Below, piece by piece: positions 17,197 through 24,628 of a DNA stretch of 64,000 bases. Each line of letters starts with the position of its first letter. Within the stretch, counting starts at the first letter, position 1. Under the pieces are notes generated by a model. That model searched no databases, had not been told where the DNA came from, and saw nothing but the letters and a program-made list of their open reading frames with translations. The stretch comes from Streptomyces sp. NBC_00259 (GTDB lineage Bacteria; Actinomycetota; Actinomycetes; Streptomycetales; Streptomycetaceae), in the NCBI RefSeq assembly GCF_036181745.1, contig NZ_CP108080.1, forward strand, positions 3,100,001-3,164,000. The letters are read 5' to 3'. The position numbers and the translations under genes are program-made.

Positions 17197-17960
17197 CCGT
17201 CTCACCGATGCTGCTGCGGCTCGCCGCGGAGCGGGCCACGGGCGCGCTGTTACGCGACCGGGGAACGCTCTACCTCGTCGACGGCCAGGTGGTGCACGCC
17301 GAGAGCCCCGCCGCGCCCGGTATCGAGGTCCTGCTGACCGCCGGCGGGCGGCTGCGCGCCGACGGCTGGCAGGAGGCGCTCCGTGAGGCCGGGGCGCAGG
17401 GCCGGGTGGGCCGCCATCTCGTCGACAGCGGCCGGCTCAGCGGCGGCGAGCTGGAGATCTGCCACCTCGGAGCGCTGTACGACGCCGCGTACTTCGCGCT
17501 CGCGCCCAGCAGCGGCCCCTCCCGCTTCCGCTACGGGGTGGCGCACTGGATAGGCCCCGTACGGCCCGTGGCGGCCGAGGCCGTCGAACGGGAGACCTTA
17601 CGGCGCAGAACACTGCTCGACCGGCTCTGGGCGCACCCCGAGACGGACACCTCGCCCGTCGTGCCCGTGCGCCGCTCCGCCGGGTCACGGACCGCCCCGC
17701 GCCAGCGCGCCGTGCTCGACCTGGCCGACGGGGTGCGCACCCCCGCCGACATCGCCCGGGCCCTCGGCCGCCCCGCGTTCCACACGCTGGTCGATGTGCG
17801 CCGGCTGGCCGCGGCCGGGCTCGTCGAGACCCCGCGAACCGACACCGGCGCCATCGCGCCGCTACCGCCACCCGATGTCGCCCGTGTGATGGGCACGTCC
17901 GCCGATCCGGACGTCGCCCTGCTCCGCCGGCTCCGTGACGCCCTGGAGGCAACGCTGTGA
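17193..17960 (+). CDS. PATAN/DUF4388-like protein with two TTA codons
   Basis: This 255-residue protein starts at GTG 17193, overlapping the previous stop by 4 bp. Residues 5-60 (LLRLAAERATGALLRDRGTLYLVDGQVVHAE...) resemble the DUF4388/PATAN domain, which occurs with response-regulator and roadblock modules. A winged-helix-like part follows (AVLDLADGVRTPADIARALGRPAFHTLVDVRRLAAAGLVE). In-frame TTA leucine codons lie at 17250-17252 and 17598-17600. TTA is very rare in Streptomyces and needs the bldA tRNA, so expression should be developmentally limited. The function is not assigned. Confidence 0.72.
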   Translation: MTVSPMLLRLAAERATGALLRDRGTLYLVDGQVVHAESPAAPGIEVLLTAGGRLRADGWQEALREAGAQGRVGRHLVDSGRLSGGELEICHLGALYDAAYFALAPSSGPSRFRYGVAHWIGPVRPVAAEAVERETLRRRTLLDRLWAHPETDTSPVVPVRRSAGSRTAPRQRAVLDLADGVRTPADIARALGRPAFHTLVDVRRLAAAGLVETPRTDTGAIAPLPPPDVARVMGTSADPDVALLRRLRDALEATL

Positions 17961-17998
17961 TGCGCGCGATGAGACAGCGCGCCGAGAGGAGACAGCTG

Positions 17999-18382
17999 AT
18001 GACCGCGAGTACCGGAGTCCTCGACGAACTCCACCGGTTGAGGACCCGGTTACCGCAGCTCACCGGCGCCCTCGCGGCCAGCGTGGACGGTCTCGTACTG
18101 GCCAGGGACACCCCGGACACGGAGGCGGAGACGGTCGCCGCGCTGACCGCCGCGGCACTCGGCGTGGCGGTGCGGCTCACCGAGGCGACCGGCCAAGGAG
18201 GCTTCCGCGAACTGCTCGTACGCGGTGAGAGCGGCTATGTGGCGACCTACGCGGCGGGGTCGGCCGCCGTGCTCACCGTCACCGCCGAGCCGCGCGTCAA
18301 CGTCGGGCGGCTGCACCTCGAAGCCCGCAGGGCCGGGGCCCGCATCGCCGAACTCGTCGACGGCGCACTCGAACGTCCCTGA
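17999..18382 (+). CDS. Roadblock/LC7-domain protein with a TTA codon
   Basis: This 127-residue protein reads as a canonical roadblock/LC7 domain: GVLDELHRLRTRLPQLTGALAASVDGLVLARDT, then a central FRELLVRGESGYVATYAAGSAAVLTV sheet and a C-terminal helix. ATG 17999 is chosen because GAGAGGAGA lies 6 nt upstream; GTG 17957 and ATG 17960 overlap the previous stop and are possible. A TTA codon at 18050-18052 is in frame. Similar proteins act with GTPases (MglB, CvnB), but no GTPase or DUF742 gene is in this operon. Confidence 0.8.
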   Translation: MTASTGVLDELHRLRTRLPQLTGALAASVDGLVLARDTPDTEAETVAALTAAALGVAVRLTEATGQGGFRELLVRGESGYVATYAAGSAAVLTVTAEPRVNVGRLHLEARRAGARIAELVDGALERP

Positions 18383-18432
18383 CCGACCAGCACACCAACC
18401 CCGTGAGTTCCACGACTAGGAAAGGCATCACC

Positions 18433-18807
18433 ATGGCGAACACCGAGACCGCTCTCAAGGAAGCGATGGCCACGATCGACGGCGCGATCGGCGTCGCGCT
18501 CGTCGACTACACCAGCGGCATGGCGCTCGGCACGATGGGCGGCGGCAAGCAGCTCGACCTGAACGTCGCGGCCGCGGGCAACACCGACGTGGTGCGGGCG
18601 AAGCTCCGCACCATGGAAATGCTCGGCCTCCAGGACGACATCGAGGACATCCTCATCACCCTGGGGTCGCAGTACCACCTGATCCGCCTCCTCAAGGCAC
18701 GAGGCGGCAACGGGCTGTTCCTGTACATGGCCCTGGACACCAAGCGCGCCAACCTGGCGATGGCCCGGCACCAGCTGCGCAAGATCGAGGCGGGACTGGA
18801 GGTCTGA
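18433..18807 (+). CDS. Roadblock-like small protein, paralogue of the first operon gene
   Basis: This 124-residue protein starts at ATG 18433 after AGGAAAGG. ALKEAMATIDGAIGVALVDYTSGMALGTMGGG at the N-terminus and IEDILITLGSQYHLIRLLKARGGNGLFLYMALDTKRANLAMARHQL at the C-terminus match the first gene of the operon along their length, so the two are paralogues. The separate strong ribosome binding site suggests a higher expression level than its neighbours, and it has no TTA codon. The function is unknown; it may be a structural or dimer partner of the roadblock protein upstream. Confidence 0.75.
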   Translation: MANTETALKEAMATIDGAIGVALVDYTSGMALGTMGGGKQLDLNVAAAGNTDVVRAKLRTMEMLGLQDDIEDILITLGSQYHLIRLLKARGGNGLFLYMALDTKRANLAMARHQLRKIEAGLEV

Positions 18808-18832
18808 CCCTCGCCGGCGCCCCGCCGACCGC

Positions 18833-19396
18833 TCAGCGGCGCCGCGCCCCGCCCGGGGCGGCGTCCCCGGCGGCGGGGCCGGTCGTGCGGTAGCCCAGCA
18901 CCTCGGCGCCGGCGGGCGTGCCGCTCGCCACCCAGTCGGTGCGTACCCACTGCAGGGTCTGTGCCGCGCTCTCCCGCCGGCCCAGGGCACATGCCTTGAG
19001 CCACAGCCCGGTTCCGGCGCCCGCGAGCAGCAGCCCGCCCGCCGCCGGGACGGCGAACGCGCTCCCCACGGCGCCGGCGAACGCCGCCAGCAGCCACCAG
19101 CGGTGCGCGCGCCGCCAGTTCCGTGCCGTCACGGCCCGGTCCTGGAGGACGTCGCCTCGGGCGGCCCGGGCGGCAGCGAGCTCCAGCGCCCGGTAGCGGC
19201 CCCTGCGGACCGATGCCACGACGGCCGCCGCGAGGAGGAACAGCGCGGCTCCGCCGTACAGTCCGATCCTGCGCCCGGTCAGTCCCTCCGGCACCAGCCC
19301 GACGGCCGCCGCCAGGGCGCCGAGCCACACCATCGGGGCCGCCCCGGCCCGTACGATCACCGCGACCCGCGCCAGTGTGTGACCTCCGCGCCCCAC
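18833..19396 (-). CDS. Hypothetical integral membrane protein
   Basis: This 187-residue protein converges on the roadblock operon with a 25-bp gap. I chose GTG 19396 because GGGAG is 7 nt upstream; the frame extends to GTG 19417. Four hydrophobic segments are visible: MVWLGALAAAVGLV, LYGGAALFLLAAAVVASV, WWLLAAFAGAVGSAFAV and AAGGLLLAGAGTGLWL. Basic loops and an Arg-rich tail flank them. No family is recognised. Confidence 0.6.
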   Translation of the reverse strand: MGRGGHTLARVAVIVRAGAAPMVWLGALAAAVGLVPEGLTGRRIGLYGGAALFLLAAAVVASVRRGRYRALELAAARAARGDVLQDRAVTARNWRRAHRWWLLAAFAGAVGSAFAVPAAGGLLLAGAGTGLWLKACALGRRESAAQTLQWVRTDWVASGTPAGAEVLGYRTTGPAAGDAAPGGARRR

Positions 19397-19495
19397 GCCC
19401 CAGCTCCCTTCACGCACCCGGCATGTCCGGGCAGGGAGGCTAACCCGGCTTTCTGAGGAACGGCTGAGAGGCGGCGGAACGGCGGGGCGGCGGTA

Positions 19496-20335
19496 TCAAT
19501 CCGTGAACAGCCCGCGCTCCGCGGCCCGGGTGTCGAACTCCTCCAACCGGGCCTGCGCGTCCGGCAGATCGTCGCACATCGCCTCCAGCAGCACCCGGCC
19601 CAGCATCATCGGCGCGCACGCCGTGTCGAAGGCCAGGCCCGTGCCGACCGCGGCCGGGATCAGCAGATCGCTGTGGGCGGCGACGGGCGCGAACGCCGAA
19701 TCGGCGACCGTCACGACGCTCAGCCCGGCCGACCGGGCGTACGCCAGCGCTTCCACGACCTCCTTGGGATGGCGCGGCAGGGCGAAGCAGAGCAGTGCGC
19801 TCGCGCCCGCACGGCGGGCGGCGTCGATCCGGTCGGCGAGCATCGTGCCGCCCTCGTCGAGGAGACGTACGTCCGGGTGGACCTTCGCCGCGAAGTACGC
19901 GAAGCCGCGGGCCTGGGAGGAGGCTGCGCGCAGGCCGAGCACGAGGAGGGGGCGGGAGGCGGCGAGCAGCCGGCCGGCCCGTTCGACGGGTGCCGGGTCG
20001 GCGAGCATCCCGGCAAGATGCCGCAGATTCTCGATCTCGGCGTGCACGGCCTGCTGGTACTCGGTGAACCCGTCGTCGTCACCGGCCGGTTCGGTGGGCG
20101 CGACCTCGCGCAGGTGTCTGCGCAGCGCCGGGTACCCGTCGAAGCCGAGCGCGACGGCGAAGCGGGTCACGGAGGGCTGGCTGACCCCGGCGAGTTCGGC
20201 CAGTTCGACGCTGGACAGGAAGGGCACGTCGGCGGCCCGGCGCACCATGCAGTGGGCGATACGGCGCTGGGTGGGGGTGAGCCGGTGCCCCTCGAAGAGC
20301 TGCTGCAGTCGTGCGGCAGGGCTGCTGTCGTTCAT
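19496..20335 (-). CDS. MurR/RpiR-family transcription regulator
   Basis: This 279-residue regulator has an N-terminal helix-turn-helix (LTPTQRRIAHCMV...VELAELAGVSQPSVTRFAVALGFDGYPALRRHL, residues 19-75) and a C-terminal SIS domain that would bind a phosphorylated or acidic effector. Its ATG overlaps the stop of the lyase gene by 4 bp, so lyase and regulator are translated together. It most likely controls the divergent lyase and transporter promoters; RpiR-type proteins often regulate the catabolic genes they sit beside. The effector is unknown. Confidence 0.92.
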   Translation of the reverse strand: MNDSSPAARLQQLFEGHRLTPTQRRIAHCMVRRAADVPFLSSVELAELAGVSQPSVTRFAVALGFDGYPALRRHLREVAPTEPAGDDDGFTEYQQAVHAEIENLRHLAGMLADPAPVERAGRLLAASRPLLVLGLRAASSQARGFAYFAAKVHPDVRLLDEGGTMLADRIDAARRAGASALLCFALPRHPKEVVEALAYARSAGLSVVTVADSAFAPVAAHSDLLIPAAVGTGLAFDTACAPMMLGRVLLEAMCDDLPDAQARLEEFDTRAAERGLFTD

Positions 20336-21948
20336 ACCGTCCCCCAGGTCGTCTCACCGAACGTGCCGGATGCGCCGGTCGTCCCGGTCGTGCTGTCGGT
20401 CGTGCCGGTCATGGTGCTGGTCGTGCCGCCGGTCATGGTGCCGCTCGCGCCGCTGGTCATGGTGCCGCTCGCGCCGAAGGTGTCGAGCAGTGCGGCCGCC
20501 GCGGTCACGTCGTCGGTCAGCGGCCGGTCGGTGTGCTCCTCGTCGAGCACCGCCTCGGCCAGCGCGAACGCCCGCCCGACCGGCAGATCCGGGTCGGGGC
20601 GCAGCCCTCGCTGGCGCAGGGCCCGTACGGCGGCGACGAGTTCACAGCCGACGACGAGCCGGTACGGGCCGCTCGCCCGAAGGGTCTGGCGGGCGGCGAG
20701 CGAGGCGAAGCTGGCCTGCTCCTCGACGCCCCGGGACAGTACCGCGTGGCCGAGGGACGCGGGGGCGGAACAGGCACGAAGATCACCGAGGGCGGCCCCG
20801 GCCGCGTACTCGAGGATCATCACGCCCGACGACGCGGGCTCGGTGTCCGCGAGGAACGGCCGCAGCCTGGTGTAGGCGGGCTCGTTGAGCGCGGAGAGCC
20901 GGGAGGTGGAGAGCCGGGCGACCTGGGTGAGCGAGAGCCTGAAGTGGTCGAGGTCCAGGGCGAGTCCGGCGAGGTAGAAGCCGCCGTGGTGGTAGGCGGC
21001 GTGCTCCTCGGGGCGGATCAGCGGGTTCTCGGCGGCGGCGTTGATCTCGACGGTGAGGGCCCGCTCCAGCGCGTCCGCCGCGTCGTGCGCGGGCCCGTGG
21101 ATCTGCGGCACACAGCGGAAGCCGTACGGGTCCTGGATCCGGCCGAGCGGAGGCGTCGGACGGGCGGGCGCGCCCAGCACCCCGCGCATCCGCGCGGCGA
21201 CGGTGGTGGACCCGGGGTGCGGGCGGGCCGCGTGGACGGGTTCTGCGTACGCCTCGTAGGAGCCGTCGACGGCGAGCAGGGAGAGCGCGGCGACGAGTTC
21301 GGTGGCGGTGACCAGCCGGCGCAGTTCGTCCAGGGCGAGCGCGGACTGGCCGAGGGTGAGCGCGTTGCTGCTGATCAGGGCGAGGGCGTCGTTGTTGTCG
21401 AGGGGCTGGGCGGCGGGGGCGGGGCCGGGCCCCTGCCAGGGGTGCTCACCGGCCAGGGCGAGGCCCATCTGCGCGAGCGCCGCGATGTCGCCGGTGCCGA
21501 CGGAGCCGTACTCGTGGACGACGGGGTGCGCGCCTGTCTCCAGCGCCTCGCACAGCGCGGTGATCACGGTGGGGCGCAGTCCGGCGCCGCCGGCGAGGAG
21601 CTGGTTGGCGCGGACGGCGAGCATGGCGCGGACCTCGCGGGCCGGCAGCGGCTCGCCGATGGCACCGGCGTGGCTGCGCAGCAGCCGCAGGCCGTGGTCG
21701 GCGGCCGCCTCGGTGGGGATGTCCTCGCTGCGGTTGGCGCCGACGCCCGTGGAACGGCCGTACACCCGGCCCGAGGCGGCGAGTTCGCGGGCGGTGTCCC
21801 AGGCGTACTCGACGCGTTTCATGGCCTCGGTGCCGGGCACGGGGCGGACGGCGCCGTCGGCGAGCCGGACGATGTCGGCGACCGGAAGGCTCTGTCCGTC
21901 GAGGACGACGATGTCGGCCGGACCGTCCACCATGTGGGACGACATCAT
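20332..21948 (-). CDS. Aromatic amino-acid lyase (HAL/PAL) homologue lacking the MIO triad
   Basis: This 538-residue protein starts at ATG 21948 after AAAAGGAGG. It follows the histidine ammonia-lyase fold: VYGRSTGVGANR (Y63), a core helix bundle, QDPYGFRCVPQIHG and a GVEEQASF segment. In HAL the sequence GSVGASGDLAPLAH supplies Ala-Ser-Gly for the MIO cofactor. Here residues 148-160 read GSVGTGDIAALAQ: one residue is missing and Ser is Thr, so MIO formation is unlikely. A lyase that removes a better leaving group than ammonia, such as trimethylamine, would not need MIO. The last 45 residues are a Thr/Gly/Ser repeat. Automatic annotation would call it hutH; I do not. Confidence 0.85.
   Translation of the reverse strand: MMSSHMVDGPADIVVLDGQSLPVADIVRLADGAVRPVPGTEAMKRVEYAWDTARELAASGRVYGRSTGVGANRSEDIPTEAAADHGLRLLRSHAGAIGEPLPAREVRAMLAVRANQLLAGGAGLRPTVITALCEALETGAHPVVHEYGSVGTGDIAALAQMGLALAGEHPWQGPGPAPAAQPLDNNDALALISSNALTLGQSALALDELRRLVTATELVAALSLLAVDGSYEAYAEPVHAARPHPGSTTVAARMRGVLGAPARPTPPLGRIQDPYGFRCVPQIHGPAHDAADALERALTVEINAAAENPLIRPEEHAAYHHGGFYLAGLALDLDHFRLSLTQVARLSTSRLSALNEPAYTRLRPFLADTEPASSGVMILEYAAGAALGDLRACSAPASLGHAVLSRGVEEQASFASLAARQTLRASGPYRLVVGCELVAAVRALRQRGLRPDPDLPVGRAFALAEAVLDEEHTDRPLTDDVTAAAALLDTFGASGTMTSGASGTMTGGTTSTMTGTTDSTTGTTGASGTFGETTWGTV
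20407..20478. repeat. 24-bp tandem repeats at the lyase 3' end
   Basis: Three units start at 20407, 20431 and 20455 with a GGTCATGGTG beginning. The last two are identical over 22 bp. They encode an 8-residue repeat of the form T-x-G-A-S-G-T-M, and degenerate copies continue to about 20345. A low-complexity C-terminal tail like this is not part of the HAL fold. Confidence 0.8.
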
Positions 21949-22087
21949 GCGCGTACGCCTCCTTTTCCGGACAGCTCGTCTTGTCGTACGAGCATTCGTC
22001 ACCAGGGATTTACCCGAGGGCATTGACAACTTATTCAGTCACCCAGAACTGTGCATGACCATATGCAGGCCGGGCAAGGGACGACTG
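21949..22087. promoter_or_regulatory. Divergent control region of the lyase and betaine transporter
   Basis: The 139 bp between the divergent starts are AT-richer than the flanks. A TTGACA at 22023-22028 points towards the transporter genes, but no good -10 follows at the proper distance. The RpiR operator should be here; I could not fix a palindrome. Confidence 0.4.
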
Positions 22088-23278
22088 ATGATCAGATTCG
22101 ACGCAGTGGACAAGCGCTTCCCCAACGGCACGACGGCGGTCAGCCGGCTCACCATGGAGATGCCGGAGGGCGGGATCACCGTCCTCGTCGGCTCCTCGGG
22201 ATGCGGCAAGACCACCACCCTCCGCATGATCAACCGAATGGTGGAACCGACGTCCGGCACGATCCACGTCGGCGGCACGGACATACGGTCCCAGGACGCG
22301 GCCGAGCTGCGGCGCTCCATCGGCTACGTGATCCAGCAGGCGGGCCTCTTCCCGCACCGCACGATCCTCGACAACGTCGCCACCGTGCCGCTGCTGCTCG
22401 GCTGGGGCCGCCGCAAGGCCAGGGCGCGGGCGGCGGAGCTGCTGGAGACCGTCGGCCTCGCCGCCGACACCGGCAGGCGCTACCCGCACCAGCTCTCCGG
22501 CGGTCAGCAGCAGCGGGTCGGGGTGGCGCGGGCGCTGGCCGCGGATCCGCCGGTGCTGCTGATGGACGAGCCGTTCGGCGCGGTCGACCCGGTCGTCAGG
22601 ACCCAGCTCCAGGACGAACTGCTGCGCCTGCAGCGCGAGCTCAACAAGACGATCGTCTTCGTCACCCACGACGTCGACGAGGCCGTACGCCTCGGCGACC
22701 GCATCGCCGTGTTCCGCACCGGCGGCCATCTCGTCCAGTACGCCGAGCCCGCGGAGCTGCTGGCCCGCCCGGCGGACGGGTTCGTCGCGGACTTCCTCGG
22801 CGCGGAGCGGGGCCTGAAGCTGCTGTCGCTGAGCACCCTGGCCGGTGTGCCGCAGGCTACGGCCCCCGAAGGCGGCCGCTGGCGGCTCGTCCTGGACGGG
22901 TCGCGCAGCCCGCTCGGCTGGCGCGACAACGATGCCACGGACGACGCCCCGCTGCTGCCGGTCCGTGCGCTGCGCGACACGGACTCCCTCCTCGCGGCCC
23001 TCGACGAGTCGGTCGCCTCGCCGACCGGCGTCGTGGCCCGCGTCGACGCGGACGGCGTCCTCACCGGCGTCTCGTCCCGCGACGACATCCACGACCACGC
23101 CGCCGCGGCCCACCGTGCGGCGGGCACCGCCCTCGGCGTCCCGGCGACCGGGGCCACCGGAAGCCCCGCCGCGGACGCCGCACCGGACGCCGCACCGGAC
23201 TCCGCGTCGGAAGCCGTGTCGGCCGACGCCGTCGCGCCGGCGAAGCACGCCGGGCAGGCCGGAGGCGGGGCCTCGTGA
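22088..23278 (+). CDS. Betaine/quaternary-amine ABC transporter ATPase (OpuCA-like)
   Basis: This 396-residue ATPase has Walker A GSSGCGKT (35-42), signature LSGGQQQR (136-143), Walker B VLLMDEPFGAVD (156-167) and a switch His in VTHDVDEA. The MINRMVEPTSG stretch is typical of the OpuA/OpuC betaine-carnitine-choline family. A CBS-like C-terminal part follows (residues 280-345), then an Ala/Pro-rich tail. ATG 22088 follows AAGGGA. It is the first gene of a five-gene operon and overlaps the first permease by 4 bp (GTGA). It powers uptake of a quaternary-amine compound. Confidence 0.9.
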   Translation: MIRFDAVDKRFPNGTTAVSRLTMEMPEGGITVLVGSSGCGKTTTLRMINRMVEPTSGTIHVGGTDIRSQDAAELRRSIGYVIQQAGLFPHRTILDNVATVPLLLGWGRRKARARAAELLETVGLAADTGRRYPHQLSGGQQQRVGVARALAADPPVLLMDEPFGAVDPVVRTQLQDELLRLQRELNKTIVFVTHDVDEAVRLGDRIAVFRTGGHLVQYAEPAELLARPADGFVADFLGAERGLKLLSLSTLAGVPQATAPEGGRWRLVLDGSRSPLGWRDNDATDDAPLLPVRALRDTDSLLAALDESVASPTGVVARVDADGVLTGVSSRDDIHDHAAAAHRAAGTALGVPATGATGSPAADAAPDAAPDSASEAVSADAVAPAKHAGQAGGGAS

Positions 23279-23916
23279 CCATCGACTGGAGCTGGCTCGC
23301 CGACCACACCGGCGATCTCACCGCGCTCACCGTCTCGCACCTTCAAGCCGCCCTGTCCGCCGTGCTGTTCGGACTGCTGATCTCGCTTCCGCTCGCCGTC
23401 GTGGCGCACCGGATACGGCCGCTGCGCGGATTCCTGCTCGGGATGTCGAACGTCCTGTTCACCATCCCCTCGATCGCCGTGTTCGTGCTGCTGCTCCCGG
23501 TCTCCGGGCTCACCCGCACCACCACCGTCATCGGGCTGACGATCTACACCCTGGTCGTGCTGCTGCGGAACACCGTCGAGGGCCTCGACTCGGTCCCGGC
23601 GAGGACCAAGGAGGCGGCCAAGGCGATGGGGACGCGCCCGCTGCGCACCCTGCTCACCGTGGAGCTGCCGCTCGCCCTGCCCGTGATCATGGCGGGGGTG
23701 CGGATCGCGACGGTCATGTCCATCTCGCTCGTCAGCGTCGCCACGTACATCGGCGACGGCGGCCTCGGACAGCTCTTCACCGACGGCTTCCAGCGCGGCT
23801 TCCCGACGCCCGTCGTCGCCGGGATCGTCCTCACCCTGCTCCTCGCGCTGGCCGCGGACGCGCTGCTGGTCGCCGTGCAGTACGTGCTCACCCCCTGGCG
23901 AAGGAAGCGGGCCTGA
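23275..23916 (+). CDS. Betaine-type ABC transporter permease (OpuCB-like)
   Basis: This 213-residue permease starts at GTG 23275. About five or six hydrophobic segments are visible. The cytoplasmic coupling loop reads DSVPARTKEAAKAMGTRPLRTLLTVELPLALPVIMAG, the EAA motif of binding-protein-dependent permeases. ATYIGDGGLGQLFTDGF is typical of OpuCB/OpuCD-type subunits. It should pair with the next gene to form the membrane channel. Confidence 0.9.
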   Translation: MTIDWSWLADHTGDLTALTVSHLQAALSAVLFGLLISLPLAVVAHRIRPLRGFLLGMSNVLFTIPSIAVFVLLLPVSGLTRTTTVIGLTIYTLVVLLRNTVEGLDSVPARTKEAAKAMGTRPLRTLLTVELPLALPVIMAGVRIATVMSISLVSVATYIGDGGLGQLFTDGFQRGFPTPVVAGIVLTLLLALAADALLVAVQYVLTPWRRKRA

Positions 23917-23917
23917 C

Positions 23918-24619
23918 ATGTACGAGCTCTTCAAGGACCTCGGTGGCTGGCTCGTCAGCGGCGCCCAGTGGTCGGGCCCGGACGGCATCGGGCACCGGCT
24001 CGCCGAGCACCTCCAGTACTCGCTGCTCGCCACCCTCATCGCGGCGGCGATCGCCCTGCCCGTCGGGCTGCTCATCGGGCACACCGGGCGCGGCGCCTTC
24101 CTCGCCATCAACCTCTCCTCCTTCGGCCGCGCACTGCCCACCGTCGGACTGGTCGTCCTCGTCTTCCTGGCCGGCGGACTGTCCATGACCCCGGTGTACG
24201 TGGCGCTGGTGGCCCTCGCCGTCCCGGCGATCGTCACCAACACCTACGCGGGCATGACCGCCGTGGACCCGGAGGTGAAGGACGCCGCCCGCGGCCAGGG
24301 CATGCGCGGCCACCAGGTCCTCCTCCAGGTCGAGATCCCGCTCGCGATGCCGCTGATCATGACCGGGCTGCGACTCGCGCTCATCCAGGTCGTGGCCACG
24401 GCCACCATCGCCGCGTACGTCAGCTTCGGCGGCCTCGGCCGGTACGTCTTCGACGGCCTCGCCCAGCGCGATCTCGTCCAGGTGCTCGGTGGTGCCGTCC
24501 TCGTCGCGGTCGTCGCCGTCGTACTCGACCTGGCGCTCGCCGCCCTGCACCGCGTCCTCTTCCCCCTGCGCCCCGCGGGGCGTGGGGCGACCCCCCGACC
24601 GCCCCGCACAACCGCGTAA
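23918..24619 (+). CDS. Betaine-type ABC transporter permease (OpuCD-like)
   Basis: This is a 233-residue permease 1 bp after its partner. Its EAA loop reads DPEVKDAARGQGMRGHQVLLQVEIPLAMPLIMTG, followed by a TIAAYVSFGGLGRYVFDG segment. The RALPTVGLVVLVFL helix resembles the OpuC permeases. The C-terminus is a short Arg/Pro-rich cytoplasmic tail. Confidence 0.9.
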   Translation: MYELFKDLGGWLVSGAQWSGPDGIGHRLAEHLQYSLLATLIAAAIALPVGLLIGHTGRGAFLAINLSSFGRALPTVGLVVLVFLAGGLSMTPVYVALVALAVPAIVTNTYAGMTAVDPEVKDAARGQGMRGHQVLLQVEIPLAMPLIMTGLRLALIQVVATATIAAYVSFGGLGRYVFDGLAQRDLVQVLGGAVLVAVVAVVLDLALAALHRVLFPLRPAGRGATPRPPRTTA

Positions 24620-24628
24620 GGACACCCC

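Noticed and set aside
20332..21948. Calling the lyase HutH because of fold and the nearby hut genes
   Set aside because: The MIO-forming Ala-Ser-Gly triad is missing, with a one-residue deletion. It sits with a betaine transporter and an RpiR regulator rather than with hutU. I keep the family name without the symbol.
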